Origin: Patiria pectinifera
Taxonomy: Eukaryota; Echinodermata; Asteroidea; Valvatida; Asterinidae
Reading direction: 5' to 3'
DNA: 64,000 bases
Assembly: GCA_029964075.1 (NCBI GenBank)
Contig: CM057141.1
Location: forward strand, 13,950,001 to 14,014,000
Position numbers and translations under genes: made by a program
Notes under the pieces: generated by a model
Databases searched by the model: none
The model's input: only the letters and a program-made list of their open reading frames with translations
What the model was told of the DNA's origin: nothing
Shown here: piece by piece, positions 7,718 through 18,960 of the stretch
How positions within the stretch are numbered: the stretch's first letter is position 1
Layout of the letters: every line of letters starts with the position of its first letter

Positions 7718-8194
7718 TTATACCTCTATTTCACCTCTTAGGGCTACACCCTCGGCCCCGCCTTTATTGTAGTGGTCATCGTATCTTTTTAGTGCCTTAT
7801 TAAATTGATTTTGAGTTACTTTAAATACATCTCTAACTCGTTCTTTGTTCCATCCAACGACGTGATGGTAACACGCCGCTATTAACGACCGTTTCACGCA
7901 TCCGTTTCCCCTCAATGTTTTGTAATTAACGAGCTCGTTATATTTATTGATTGTTTCTTGGACATCTTCTGAGTCTTGCTCTGGACAGACAGAAAATATA
8001 AGTTTCTCCACAGTTTTTCTTTTGTTTCCTTTTAAAGTTGACCAATTGATACGATCTTCTTGCGCATTTTCTGCCGAAAAATCAAAGTAACGTGAGACTA
8101 TTTCACCGCACGTTTCACAAATTAAAAAACCATTCTCGATGATTATATGATGATCGCACTTATCCCCAAGTTGCGGCGCCTCAAAGTATTCCAT
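7718..8194 (-). CDS. viral TFIIB-like transcription factor, 158 residues
   Basis: The N-terminus holds a compact zinc ribbon with Cys13, His16, Cys26 and Cys29 (C-x2-H...C-x2-C), followed by GEIVSR, as in the TFIIB ribbon. Residues about 90-145 (LRGNGCVKRSLIAACYHHVV and the helix after it) resemble one cyclin-like repeat of TFIIB. Cellular TFIIB is about twice this length with two such repeats, so this is a reduced form. The known role of the family is bringing RNA polymerase to promoters. In a virus it would direct polymerase to viral, perhaps late, promoters. It shares a start-site motif with the gene at 3014. Zinc-ligand identity at His15 or His16 is uncertain. Confidence 0.65.
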   Translation of the reverse strand: MEYFEAPQLGDKCDHHIIIENGFLICETCGEIVSRYFDFSAENAQEDRINWSTLKGNKRKTVEKLIFSVCPEQDSEDVQETINKYNELVNYKTLRGNGCVKRSLIAACYHHVVGWNKERVRDVFKVTQNQFNKALKRYDDHYNKGGAEGVALRGEIEV

Positions 8195-8220
8195 CTATTT
8201 AATAAACTTTAAATAAAAAT

Positions 8221-8507
8221 GATTGCATTTTTAAATAAATAAAATATCACCCTCTCTTGTTTTTTATTGAACAGCACCTTTCTTTATATAATTGAAATCA
8301 GATCTCTTAGCGCTTATAAATAGCGCCCTCTGTTTTTTATCGATACATTAACCCTTATCATAAAAATTAAATGCCGCCCTCTGTTTATAATCCTCACCAC
8401 CAATGAATGGCGCCCTCTGTTGATTTCTTTTATTATAATTGAACTTGGACTCGATAAATCGATCATTCATACGTTCTCTTTATTTGATATTCATATATTA
8501 TAATTTA
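8221..8507. promoter_or_regulatory. gene-free stretch with repeated GCCCTCTGTT boxes
   Basis: There is no credible ORF. Three boxes related to GCGCCCTCTGTT lie near 8323, 8374 and 8410, and a weaker one near 8249, each in AT-rich sequence. Read on the minus strand they give AACAGAGGGCGC. They may bind a protein or be decayed repeats. Confidence 0.4.
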
Positions 8508-9655
8508 TACAGTAAAAAGCCACTCTGAGTGGCTTTTTTGTTGTCATTCAAATTAGCTCATTTAAATAGCTTTTCATACATCTTAATATATACAGTAAAA
8601 AGCCACTCTGAGTGGCTTTTTTGTTGTCATTCAAATTAGCTCATTTAAATAGCTTTTCATACATCTTAATATATACAGTAAAAGCCACCTGAGTGGCTTT
8701 TTCGTTGTCATTCAAATTAGCTCATTTAAATAGCTTTTATGACATCTTAATATATACAGTAAAAAGCCACTCCGAGTGGCTTTTTCGTTGTCATTCAAAT
8801 TAGCTCATTTAAATAGCTTTTATGACATCTTAATATATACAGTAAAAAGCCACTCCGAGTGGCTTTTTCGTTGTCATTTAAATTAGCTCATTTAAATAGC
8901 TTTTCATACATCTTAATATATACAGTAAAAAGCCACTCCGAGTGGCTTTTTCGTTGTCATTCAAATTAACTCATTTAAATAGCTTTTCATACATCTTAAT
9001 ATATACAGTAAAAAGCCACTCGGAGTGGCTTTTTCGTTGTCATTTAAATTAGCTCATTTAAATAGCTTTTCATACATCCTAATATATACAGTAAAAAGCC
9101 ACTCTGAGTGGCTTTTTCGTTGTCATTTAAATTAGCTCATTTAAATAGCTTTTCATACATCCTAATATATACAGTAAAAAGCCACTCTGAGTGGCTTTTT
9201 TGTTGTCATTTAAATTAGCTCATTTAAATAGCTTTTCATACATCCTAATATATACAGTAAAAAGCCACTCCGAGTGGCTCTTTCGTTGTCATTCAAATTA
9301 GCTCATTTAAATAGCTTTTCATACATCTTAATATATACAGTAAAAAGCCACTCTGAGTGGCTTTTTTGTTGTCATTTAAATTAGCTCATTTAAATAGCTT
9401 TTCATACATCCTAATATATACAGTAAAAAGCCACTCTGAGTGGCTTTTTCGTTGTCATTCAAATTAACTCATTTAAATAGCTTTTCATACATCCTAATAT
9501 ATACAGTAAAAAGCCACTCCGAGTGGCTTTTTCGTTGTCATTCAAATTAGCTCATTTAAATAGCTTTTCATACATCTTAATATATACAGTAAAAAGCCAC
9601 TCGGAGTGGCTTTTTCGTTGTCATTTAAATTAACTCATTTAAATAGCTTTTCGGT
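8508..9655. repeat. terminal array of 14 tandem 83-bp hairpin units
   Basis: Hairpins begin at AGT positions 8511, 8594, 8677, 8758 and then every 83 bases to 9588. Each unit contains AAAAAGCCACTC, one central base, and GAGTGGCTTTTT: a palindrome with 12-bp arms. The central base varies (T, C or G), while the arms are kept apart from a 2-base loss in unit 3 and a single change near 9280. The remaining ~58 bases are AT-rich and also well conserved. The palindromes resemble the 4319-4367 terminator in design (A-run, stem, T-run). Tandem repeats near the ends are known in terminal inverted repeats of Polintons and of linear DNA viruses, so this probably marks the right terminus of the element. 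Confidence 0.9.
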
Positions 9656-9665
9656 TTGTCATATA

Positions 9666-9809
9666 TCAAAAGGTTTTTGCATTCTTTAACTGAGTCATAT
9701 CTCCTTTTTTGACCACGATCCATTCACCCACCGTGTTGACCATGCTGTTTGCCAATGTGACGAAATCTTGCCTGTATGTAACATCTACAACACCAGATGG
9801 ACAGTTCAT
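9666..9809 (-). CDS. possible last exon of an unidentified host gene
   Basis: On the minus strand a polypyrimidine tract and CAG (9810-9812) precede 47 codons ending in TGA at 9668-9666. The stretch has balanced amino-acid composition, with VDVTYRQDFVTLANSM near its start, and looks more like a coding exon than chance. I cannot name the protein and see no further exon upstream. The stop is about 11 bases from the viral hairpin array. Confidence 0.35.
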   Translation of the reverse strand: MNCPSGVVDVTYRQDFVTLANSMVNTVGEWIVVKKGDMTQLKNAKTF

Positions 9810-9878
9810 CTGAAAAAAAAGGAGAAATAGGCCTTTATAAGTACATTTTGTTACACACAAAACATACAGTACTATTAA

Positions 9879-10020
9879 TTTGGAGGCTAATCATCCTTAC
9901 TCGCATCTGACATGCTGAATTGCGAAAGACGCGACTACAACGTGTTCGGGTCGCTGACAAGTAAAGGCGCCTATGGTTGCCACCTTTACGCACAAGTCAC
10001 CCTGACATATTGGGCACCTG
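9879..10020 (-). mobile_element. decayed SINE copy with internal deletion
   Basis: The stretch beginning TTTGGAGGCTAATCATCC matches the body of the SINE at 54,951-55,308. It jumps directly to its tRNA-like end (TTTACGCACAAGTCACCC near 9984), so the middle has been lost. Confidence 0.6.
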
Positions 10021-10734
10021 ATGTATAAAAAATACACGTTATAAGCGTATTATAATTACCTTTGAATGTTGGTCTGTTGGTAGTTTAGCTGCCCCGTATT
10101 TGGAAATGAAGCTATACAGTGTACAGTGCTGTCGAGGCTTGATAATTCTGCAATTGTGCCGATGTGACTAGATCCCACTGAACTCTGCCTTATATAAAAT
10201 ATAGTCAATCCGACTGGCTTATATAGGAACTAAAAATAGCAACCATTGTTTGCTTCTGACGTATGCGATGAGTCATATCCTGGCTGCCCCGCTAACAAAA
10301 GCAATTCATCACGGCCCATTGAATTTCAATAGGTGTTTACCCCAACTACAAGTGCAATGTCACTTCATATTTTGCAAGTCAGGGTTGAAGTAGACTTGTA
10401 TGAGTGGTATTTAACACAAGATTTAAAAATAAAAAATATATCTTAAAAAGTTAAGAGACAAAAGCAAGACTGAGAGAGATCTTCAATACAAAAAATAATG
10501 GGCCCCGGTTTTGGCCGATTCCGAGACTGAGATATTGGGAGGGGAGAGATATATTTGGGAGATTGAGAGGGGAGGGGCTGGGGGTGGAGGGGATGGGCGG
10601 GGCTAGGAGGTGGGGGGCAAAAAAGGGGTTTGTCGCCGTACCCTCCCCTTCCTTCTACTCCTTACCAGTTTTCCTCTCATATCTGAGTGCTGAAAATTAA
10701 TATTTCTACAGCGTGTAGCCACAAACTTTTTCTG
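10021..10734. other. non-coding host DNA with a G-rich patch
   Basis: No gene is recognised. Positions about 10,530-10,620 are purine- and G-rich with many runs of four or more G. Confidence 0.5.
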
Positions 10735-11205
10735 TCGTAAACTTACTGCAGAATTGTATTATGCCCATGCAAAAGACCAGCAAAAAAAAAAAAAAAACAT
10801 AAAGGCCATTTTATCTTAATGTCGTAACCTTGGTGCAGAATTTTATAATACCCATGCAAAAGACCAACCAAACCCCCCCCCCCAAAAAAAAAAACAACAC
10901 CAAAAAGGCCATTTCATCTTAATGTCGTAACCTTAGTGCAGAATTTAATTATACCCATGCAAAATACCAACCAAAAAACCCCAACATAAAGGCCATTTAT
11001 CTTAAGATTAGCATAATTATGTTTCATAAACTCTAACGACGTGAGACGCTCCGTCAATTCTGCCAAATGTCGTAACCTTAGTGCAGAATTTCATTATGCC
11101 CATGCAAAAGACAAAAAATCAAAACATAAAAGCCATTTTATTTCAAGATTAGCATAATTCTGTTGCATAAACTCCAACGACGTTAGAGGCTTCGTCAACT
11201 CTACC
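10735..11205. repeat. four imperfect tandem units of about 90-160 bp
   Basis: The phrase GTCGTAACCTTAGTGCAGAA, followed by CCCATGCAAAAGACCA and AAAGGCCATTTTATCTTAA, recurs at about 10,740, 10,820, 10,922 and 11,070. Poly-A and poly-C tracts of different length account for most of the length variation. The last two units carry an extra segment with GATTAGCATAATT. Confidence 0.75.
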
Positions 11206-11469
11206 AATAGTCCCAACTGGTTGTATGCTTGAGTAGCCATCCATGCAGCGCCAGATGTGCGCTTCCTGATAGGCCTACAAGGCTTGTCGAGGTAAAGCAA
11301 CAAGTTCAACTGCAGGTTGTGTGATTTTCTTTGTGAAAAACACAGGGTAATGGGTGGAGGGTAATGGGAGGGGTAATGTGCAGTTCAATTATGATTAAGT
11401 CACTGGAAACACAAGAAAATATGCCAGCCCGACCACTCTGCGTTTGTAACTAAACAAACGCAAACCTAT

Positions 11470-13075
11470 TATTATTATAATTCTGGTTTATTAAAAATTT
11501 GAAACAGGCAGCCACAAGGCTGACATTGCACAATTACATGGAGTGTAAAGATCAATTCAAACAATTAAACCATACATTTAAAACAAGAAAAATACACTTT
11601 TTTAAGTTACATTAGACACTTAAGTGAATGTACTAAAAATGTTGACCCATTATTCAAAAGCAAATAAAATCAAACGAACAACTGAAAATGGACAAACACA
11701 CAATTCAATTCAATTCAATTTCCTTTATTTTCCACCTGAAAAAAAAACCCCAAAATCAGAGTTAAATGTGTACAAAATATGTGGATGGGAATTCCTAAAA
11801 AGCAATGCTTGTCGAGTAGAGATCCCCAGTTACAATCATACAAAATACAAAGTTACACACACAAACTACACATAAGGACATAACACCAGACATGAATATG
11901 GAAATTACATGCAGCTGCAACCCCGTGAAAAAAAAAGAAAATTAATTACTTAAATAATTTTCCAATAACTTATTTTTGTATTTGCGCTTAAAGAGCGAGA
12001 GACTGGAGATATTTTTCAGGGAAATTTTAACCGAGCTCCACAGCTTGGGACCCTCATGCTTCACAGTTGCCCTAGAGATTGCAGTGCGAGCGTAAGACCG
12101 ATGAAATTCATGAAACTGTCTTGTAAAATAAAAGTGCATATCATATTTTTTTGAAAACATAGAACAAATCGATTTGGGTAAACTGTTGGTGTTAAGTTGA
12201 TGCATAAAGGAGCCCAGCTGAAGAGAGTAAATGTCATTAACTTTTAGAGTATTGCAATTATAAAAAAGTGGATTACTATGCTCATGAAAGTCAACGTTGT
12301 TAATGATACGTAATACTTTTTTTTCTGTAATTTGAGGATTCTCTTAATTTGACCAGTACCACTACTGCCCCATTCAGGTATTCCATATATAATACAAGGT
12401 ACAATAAGGGTATTATACGACATTATTCAGATTTCCTGGGGAAAAATACATTTTAGCTTGGATATAATACCTATGTTTCTAGAAGAAAAAAACAGTAGAA
12501 ATGTGATTAATATGTTTGTTCCAAGAAAGACTGTCATCCATATATATACAAACATAAGAACTTTAAACAATCAGTTTTGATAATATTAGTATTATCAATA
12601 CAGATTGAAAACGGCTGACAGTACTTCCTATTACTGAATAACAAATAGTAATTTTTTTAATATTAAGAGACAACTTATTTGCTTTGATCCAGGCAGATAC
12701 GTTTTTCATCTCATAATTAATCGTATCAAGAAGTACATTTACATCATTGTGGCTATAGAACAGATTACTGTCATCAGCAAAAAAGAATAAAAGAAAATAC
12801 CTCAGAGGATTTATCGAAATCATTAATGTAGACAGAGAATAAAAGGAGACCCAAAATAGAACCTTAGGACAGATACATAGATAACGATGGACAGAAAAAA
12901 ACAACAAAAACCAACAGGCAGAAACAGACACAAACCGACCGAACGACTGACCAACAGACAGACGCGGATAGACAAGATAGAAATCCATTAGACCTAGTAC
13001 TTTTAGTAGGTAAATAATATCCAATCCTTTTGAATGGTTCTCCAAATCCTTTGATTTTGTAGTTAATTCCAGCAA
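11470..13075 (-). mobile_element. decayed non-LTR retrotransposon (LINE), minus strand
   Basis: Reverse-transcriptase remnants lie around 12,560-12,790, with FADDSNLFYSHNDVNVLLDT as the catalytic YADD-type motif. The typical C-terminal section follows at 11,942-12,205 (TRQFHEFHRSYARTAISR, then GPKLWSSV and a Lys-rich end). The 3' end at about 11,470 finishes in a short TAATAATAAT-like tail. Frames are interrupted. The motifs suit the Jockey/CR1/Rex group; I cannot assign the family further. Confidence 0.75.
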
Positions 13076-13943
13076 TTAATTATTCATTAAATATTTCTAA
13101 AATTCCCAAAGCTCTAAATATTCCCCGAGTGTTCAGGAGGTGGATCTTATCACTGTTGTCCTCCCAACAACATCTACAAAATGTCACAGACCCATTATAC
13201 AAAATATAGACATGGGTGAGGATCGATCGCGATCCACCATGATGTCAAAATTGTTTGACAAACCCCGGCGTACAAGTCATGTAACAGCAACATGGTGACT
13301 CATAGCAAGAAACCGACAGCAATTTGTGCACGTCCGTAGGCTCTTCACCTGGCAACAAGATCCAAAGCCTTCTGAAACGAGTCTAAATAATATTTCATCC
13401 TCATCCATTTGTAACAGCGGTCAAAAAGGAATTACTGAAATAATAGATCTCTGGAAACAAAATACTTGAATTCTGAGATCATTGTGGCACTAAATCTCCA
13501 GCAGAGAAATACACTTTGTACTCTGTCGGGGTCACATGCAAATGAGGGCATATACAAATTACGTGTAATGGGAAAAATCCCGTAACTCGACATTAAATCT
13601 CACAGACATTGCATGCAGAACTAAGCACTATAAGATGGCCTAGGCCTAATCCCTTCATCTGATTTTTGAAAACAAACCCTGTTTTACTACACCAATCCTT
13701 AGCGTTTGGGGTATACTGTATAAAGGTTTAACTAATTTCTATATTGTATATCATTCTGGTTCATTAGTTTACTCTTTGGATTTTTCGGGTGGGGGTAATC
13801 AAAATATTTATTAATGTAATACATTATTGATATTATGTTAAAATTTGTCCTCCTTGCCGCAAGAGCTTGACGAAATACCCAAATGACATGATATCTTCGC
13901 ACAAACCGCCCTGCAAGCTAATACAAGTGATTCGAGGTTTTGC
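13076..13943. other. 3' flank of the SLC16-like gene
   Basis: No gene is seen. On the minus strand an AATAAA poly(A) signal lies at 13,812-13,807, about 130 bases past the transporter stop codon, and is a plausible transcript end. The remainder shows no recognisable element. Confidence 0.45.
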
Positions 13944-14062
13944 CTACTTGGCGCTGTCGTGGATGTACCTCAGCAGTGCGAGTGGAACAATGGACAGGGC
14001 CTGAACAACGCCTACCATCGTAAAGCCAGCAGTATAACTTCCCGTTAGGTCGTACAGCAAGC
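13944..14062 (-). CDS. SLC16-like transporter, coding exon 4 (C-terminus)
   Basis: The acceptor TATTTTCAG precedes the exon. Read in phase with exon 3 it gives GLLYDLTGSYTAGF, the hallmark segment before the last helix of monocarboxylate transporters, then a final hydrophobic helix and TAG at 13,946-13,944. The cytoplasmic C-terminal tail is very short. Confidence 0.88.
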
Positions 14063-14565
14063 CTGAAAATACAAGTTACACACAGAACAAAGGCTTCAGA
14101 GGTACTCTTCAAAATGTAAAACCGATATCAATATGATTACATGATTCTTAAATGAAATAGATTAACAGATATTCACGTTACAATTGAATTTCCCTTTGTT
14201 TGCGTTCTTTCCCAATATGTATGTTAATGTATATGTATTGTAAAGCTATGTGCTTTACTTGGGGAGTTTATGTAGGGCCCCATAGAAAACAGTTCTTTGC
14301 CAACTGATGTGGCTACCCTGGTAAAATGAAACCTTAATTTTTTTTAATTTTTTTTTGGGTAGCTTTGCAAACAGTTAACTGTATGGTTTTTTTTCTCTCT
14401 AGCGTTTACTGTTGAAGACAATTATGGCCATTGACGTAGGTCCTAAGTACTAACTTTAATTCTACCGTACCATTTTGTGATTTTGTTATCTTTGATCAAT
14501 TTGTTAACTTCGTTAATTTTGCTATAATGACCATGTTCCTCAAATAGATGAAAGCGGCAACCTAC
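14063..14565 (-). other. intron 3 of the SLC16-like gene
   Basis: It runs from the donor GTAGGT to the acceptor TTTTCAG, both on the minus strand. I see no element inside. Confidence 0.8.
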
Positions 14566-15390
14566 CGGGAAGAAATCCCATAGTGAATGACAAAGTTGCT
14601 GTGAGCAGCCCTATCCATGCGAAGGCACCCGACAGCAACTCTACACCCAATACAAGCTTGATCAGAACATCTATCTGACAGGTAATAACACCGCTAGAAA
14701 ATAACACCATCAACGCCGATACCATCATTGCCCAATAGGATGTGAGCCAAGGAGTTGCGCAGTACGTCGCAGAGCCAATGACGATGAATGTGGACGTCAA
14801 GCCCCAGCAACATATAACTCCGCGGTCAGTGAGAGGTCCCTGGCAGACTTTGGCGACCAGACTGCCCACCCCTGCGATAGCCACGAACAATCCCGCCTCC
14901 TCATTGGAAAATCCGTTGGACTGCGCTTGCGACACGAAGTAGATCATCCACATATCGTCAGCAAATATGGTACAGCACATCAAGAGTGCCAGGGCCCAGA
15001 AACGTGCATTAACCAACAACCTTATATCAAAGTTCCTGAAAAGAGTTCCACGCAATCCACTGCAACTGAGTGCGAGATTAGTCTGGTGCGTTTCAGAATT
15101 GGACCCCTGATCAGAGATTCTCTGATACTCCGTTGTTGTTGACTGGGTAATCCGGCTGGAAGTGAGGAGGAGGGCGCCACACGCGGCAAAGTGCAAGCAA
15201 ATCCCGCCAATAAGCATCATACTCCCTCGCCATCCGTAGGTGTCGAGTAAAAGCTGAACCAGAGGTGCGAACACGAAGAGTCCAATGGAGTAACCGGTCC
15301 GGGCGATGCCACTGGCGGTCGCGTAGTTCTTGGTAAAGCGTCGACCTACAGCCTCCTTGGCGACAACGTTCGATACTCCCAAACCGACAC
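14566..15390 (-). CDS. SLC16-like transporter, coding exon 3 (main part)
   Basis: The largest exon, 825 bases, enters and leaves in phase 1. It begins GVGLGVSNVV, the glycine-rich helix 4 motif of the monocarboxylate-transporter family. It continues with RTGYSIGLFVFAPL, a long charged cytoplasmic loop with Ser/Thr and Gln, and a second set of six helices starting near LLVNARFWALALLM. An in-frame ATG within the intron just upstream is not used in this model. Confidence 0.9.
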
Positions 15391-17286
15391 CTGACATATA
15401 ACGGTGTAAATCCATGAATTCATGTAACGATGCATTTTCGATTGAAATAATTGTTAATAATTGTTAATACCAAAGTGCGGTTTGCATAACTTGTAATCAT
15501 TAGGGGGGAAACGAGATTAAGACCAAACGCCGTTGAATTGAACTTGGCAATAGCTCATCTGTAGCACGGCAGCTGCTCTAAACGCCCTGCTTTAAAAACA
15601 CTATGCATCAAAAATAGCTTACCATGAAAATAACTGTCAAGCAGTTTTTAATGCATTGCAACGCCGTATTCACTGTTTGTGATGCGGACGCAAGAGATGT
15701 TATTAAGAGCAAGCGAATTGCTAAAATGTTCACCCCAACTACGAAGTAAAATTGCGTTCGGCATGTCATCCCCGTTTTATTTATTGTTTTTTTAAAAATT
15801 ATTACAAGGCCTAGGTCTTACGTCCTTTAATAGGGTCTGCCTTATACACACTGCCGTTCTGAACGAAACGGCAATATAAGACATCGAATAATAATTAAAA
15901 AAAATATGGACAAATGGTGTTGTAACAAAGTAGTGTAGGTAGTCTTGATGGCACAGTTTGATCTTGCTAAAGAATTATGAAAAGGTCACATGAATATGTA
16001 TAGAAATTATGATATGAATATTAAGTCAGGGGGTAAGAAATTCGTGCTCAGTTTGACCTTTGTATGGATGAGAATAAATAGGAAATAGGGTTGGGGAAAG
16101 GAACCAAGTACAGTTTGACCTAATGCATGGAAAAGATTGCAGAATGTATGGGGAAAATATAAAATGTCAATACAGTATAGTTATAAACATATCGCTACGA
16201 GTTGTGCAATATAACGGTAATGATCAGTCTGCTGTGGCCTTCGGACAATGGGATTGTAATTGGTGCAGGTGGCCGGAAGGGATTAGTGACCGTTAGTGGC
16301 CTGCCATAGATAATCCGTGGACAATGGACTATAATTGGCAGGGTACATGCGCTCTGCGGGCGGTCCAGAAGTAGATGATAACCCGCGCGTTTGAGCGTTA
16401 GATTTGCCCTTCTCGCTCACGTGGCTAACTCGTCTGCCTCAACCCGAGTCTATCCGGTGAGCTAAACTCGAGCACATCCTACAATGAACCTCATACACAC
16501 ATTATACACTGCGTTGATAAACTTCATCTACCGGTACACTGTGCTGCATATAAATTGTGCGCGATGCGCCCATAGGGGCACATGTAGGGCTTTCGCGCAT
16601 TACAGTGCCTGTAGTCAATATCTATGGGCCTCATGCACAAGTTGGCCATTTTTGTTGTGTTCTATTTTTGTTTTGTTGCCTGACTATTTATTGATTCACA
16701 TAGCCTTACTTTCATTTTATTTTTAAATTTGGCTTAAAGGTAACGTCCATCGTTTGTAATTTGTGCATTATGTTCATTTGAAGCAACAAAAGTGCTCAAA
16801 ATCTAAAGAAGGGTGCTGAACAACTAAGCTCATGAAGTTTCAGCTCAGTGAGATGGTGTGTATTTCGAGAAAACAATGTAAATACAAAATCCAACCATAG
16901 TTTTAGCGCGTAACCAGCATGTTAGGCCTATTGCAAAATGGCAACAAGTTTTATTACTAACGAGAAGTTTGTGTGGTGATCAGCTTCAATTTTCCGCTGA
17001 TTTCGAGTATCTCTGGCAACTATCAATAAAGAGAGGGGCACTTTTCAGTATTTGAAACCTATCATGCCTGAAGTTGAAATGCTTGAATATTGCCTACGTG
17101 GAGACACTGGCGTTTTTGCCTACTAGTCATGGTATAGAGTCAGTTTTTTTCGATAGGCATGATTGTGTTCAAATTTCACGCACGAATCTGCGAGGAGTGT
17201 TTGAAATATAAAAAAAATAATGCTGTGCACGCGCAGAGGTGATCCAATCAATGGCTTTAAATAAGGAATAGCTACCGGCTGATATC
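15391..17286 (-). other. intron 2, first part, nothing recognised
   Basis: No exon or clear transposon is seen. The stretch 16,380-16,470 has short self-complementary parts but no convincing RNA gene. Confidence 0.4.
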
Positions 17287-18200
17287 CAGTGTCACGGTGT
17301 CACTTCTCCGGCGTAAATTTCGCTTCAACACGCAGGCGCAACATTTTCGCCAACGTTATTTGTGTGCCGAGTTCTTTTGGGTTGTACTGGTGCACGTAAG
17401 ATAAGGATATTTGTTTATACAAGGTACCAGTCGAATCAAAACCAAAACCAAAAAAACTTGAAGGAGGCACATTTATTTCAAACCGTGGCTGCAAAAATAA
17501 AGACAAATTTGACATGTGATGGACCACGAACGCCGAGCAAGGAACACAGCTGACCACCCTTACTGAAATTTATATTCTTGTGGAGTCATTTCTTTGTAAA
17601 GTGTACTTTCAAAATGCTCCAATTTTAACCAGAATGAATTTCCTGGGCTGAAATTTGGACTTACTATCCCTTTCATAAAATACCTCAATTTGCGACATAT
17701 CAACACACCTTGGAAATTCCAAGTTTTTGAGTAAAATCCATATCTATTTCGTGATAACCTTGTGGAGACGTATTCACATATAGAAATTGCCCTGTGGAGA
17801 CGTATACAATCTTTTGTTTCTTATTGTGCACATGTCTCCAGAGGGTACCGTGCAACAGACTTATCAAGGAGTTCTTTCTTAATTATTTTTCCATGAGCAC
17901 ACGTACACACACATGACGCTCAAATCAGTTACTTGCAAGACCATGGAATGACCATACTCCTCAATAGCTCGACCAATAACCCACATGAAATGTTACGTAC
18001 AACACATTCTTGGGTGTCCCCCACTGTGTTATTTATGGACTTGAAAGACTTCAGAACCCAACCTGAGGAAAAGTAAGCACAGCGGATACATGAGCATGTA
18101 CAATGTATACATCATGCTCATCTGTAACGTGCACTGTTAACGTGCTCTATTTTCCGCCAAATCCGCCCGGAGAAGCTAGCGCGCCGGAGAAGTAACACTG
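17287..18200. mobile_element. non-autonomous DNA element with CACTTCTCCGG ends
   Basis: The ends are inverted copies: CAGTGTCACGGTGTCACTTC at 17,287 and, on the other strand, CAGTGTTACTTCTCCGGCG ending at 18,200. The interior has a segment (17,590-17,840) found again at 31,975-32,260 and 36,392-36,665, and in reverse at 36,060-36,290. A larger relative lies at 35,777-37,080 in the opposite direction. Confidence 0.65.
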
Positions 18201-18479
18201 CGCAGTTGTCAAAAATGACACCCCAGTGATTTGATTATCTTGCAAAGTAAGTTATAACCATGCATCTTTTTGAATTATTGGCATAACACAACACTTTGAC
18301 TGCTGTAATGTGGGATATGCCGTGCGTTTTATCCCCCTCGGGCGCATAACTCCCACCCGAGGCGAACCGCCCTCACATTACAGCAGTCAACAACTGTTAA
18401 TTATTCTAGGCATACCCAAAATAGTTCTCTATTGTTTTGTATCCTACTTGTGAATGGTAACCCTTACAAAAAAAATGTC

Positions 18480-18960
18480 CTATGGCGAAGCCATGGGATC
18501 CCCATGGGACCCCATGGGGAACCCATGGGAATCAGAAGGATACACATGGTGATTTTTAAAACACCAATGCGATCTCTTAAAACACCATGGTTTCCCACGG
18601 GAACACCATGAGCAGCTACTGTAACCCCATGGCACCACCATGTGGTCTCATGGTGGTCTTTAAATACCATGGTGATCTCTTAAAACACCATGGCGATCTC
18701 TTAAAACACCATGGTGTCCCATGGGAACACCATGACAGCTAAAGAAACGCCATTGTGTTCCATGGGGCCTGGGTATGAACACCATGGGGATGAACGCCAT
18801 TGGTATGAACACCATGGGGTTGTACACCATGGGGATGAACACCGTGGAAACACCATGGGAATAAACACCATGGGAACACCATGCGGATGAACACCATGGC
18901 CCGATGATGAACATCATATGGGGATGAACACCATGGGAATACCATGGGAACACCATGAGA
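18480..18960. repeat. degenerate CCATGG minisatellite
   Basis: Short units around ACCATGGGGATGAAC and ACCATGGTG recur about 25 times with frequent CCATGG palindromes. They create long but meaningless open frames on the minus strand. Confidence 0.85.

Noticed and set aside
8508-9655. CRISPR array
   Set aside because: Spacers between palindromes are themselves nearly identical, the context is animal/viral, and no cas genes are present. It is a simple tandem array.
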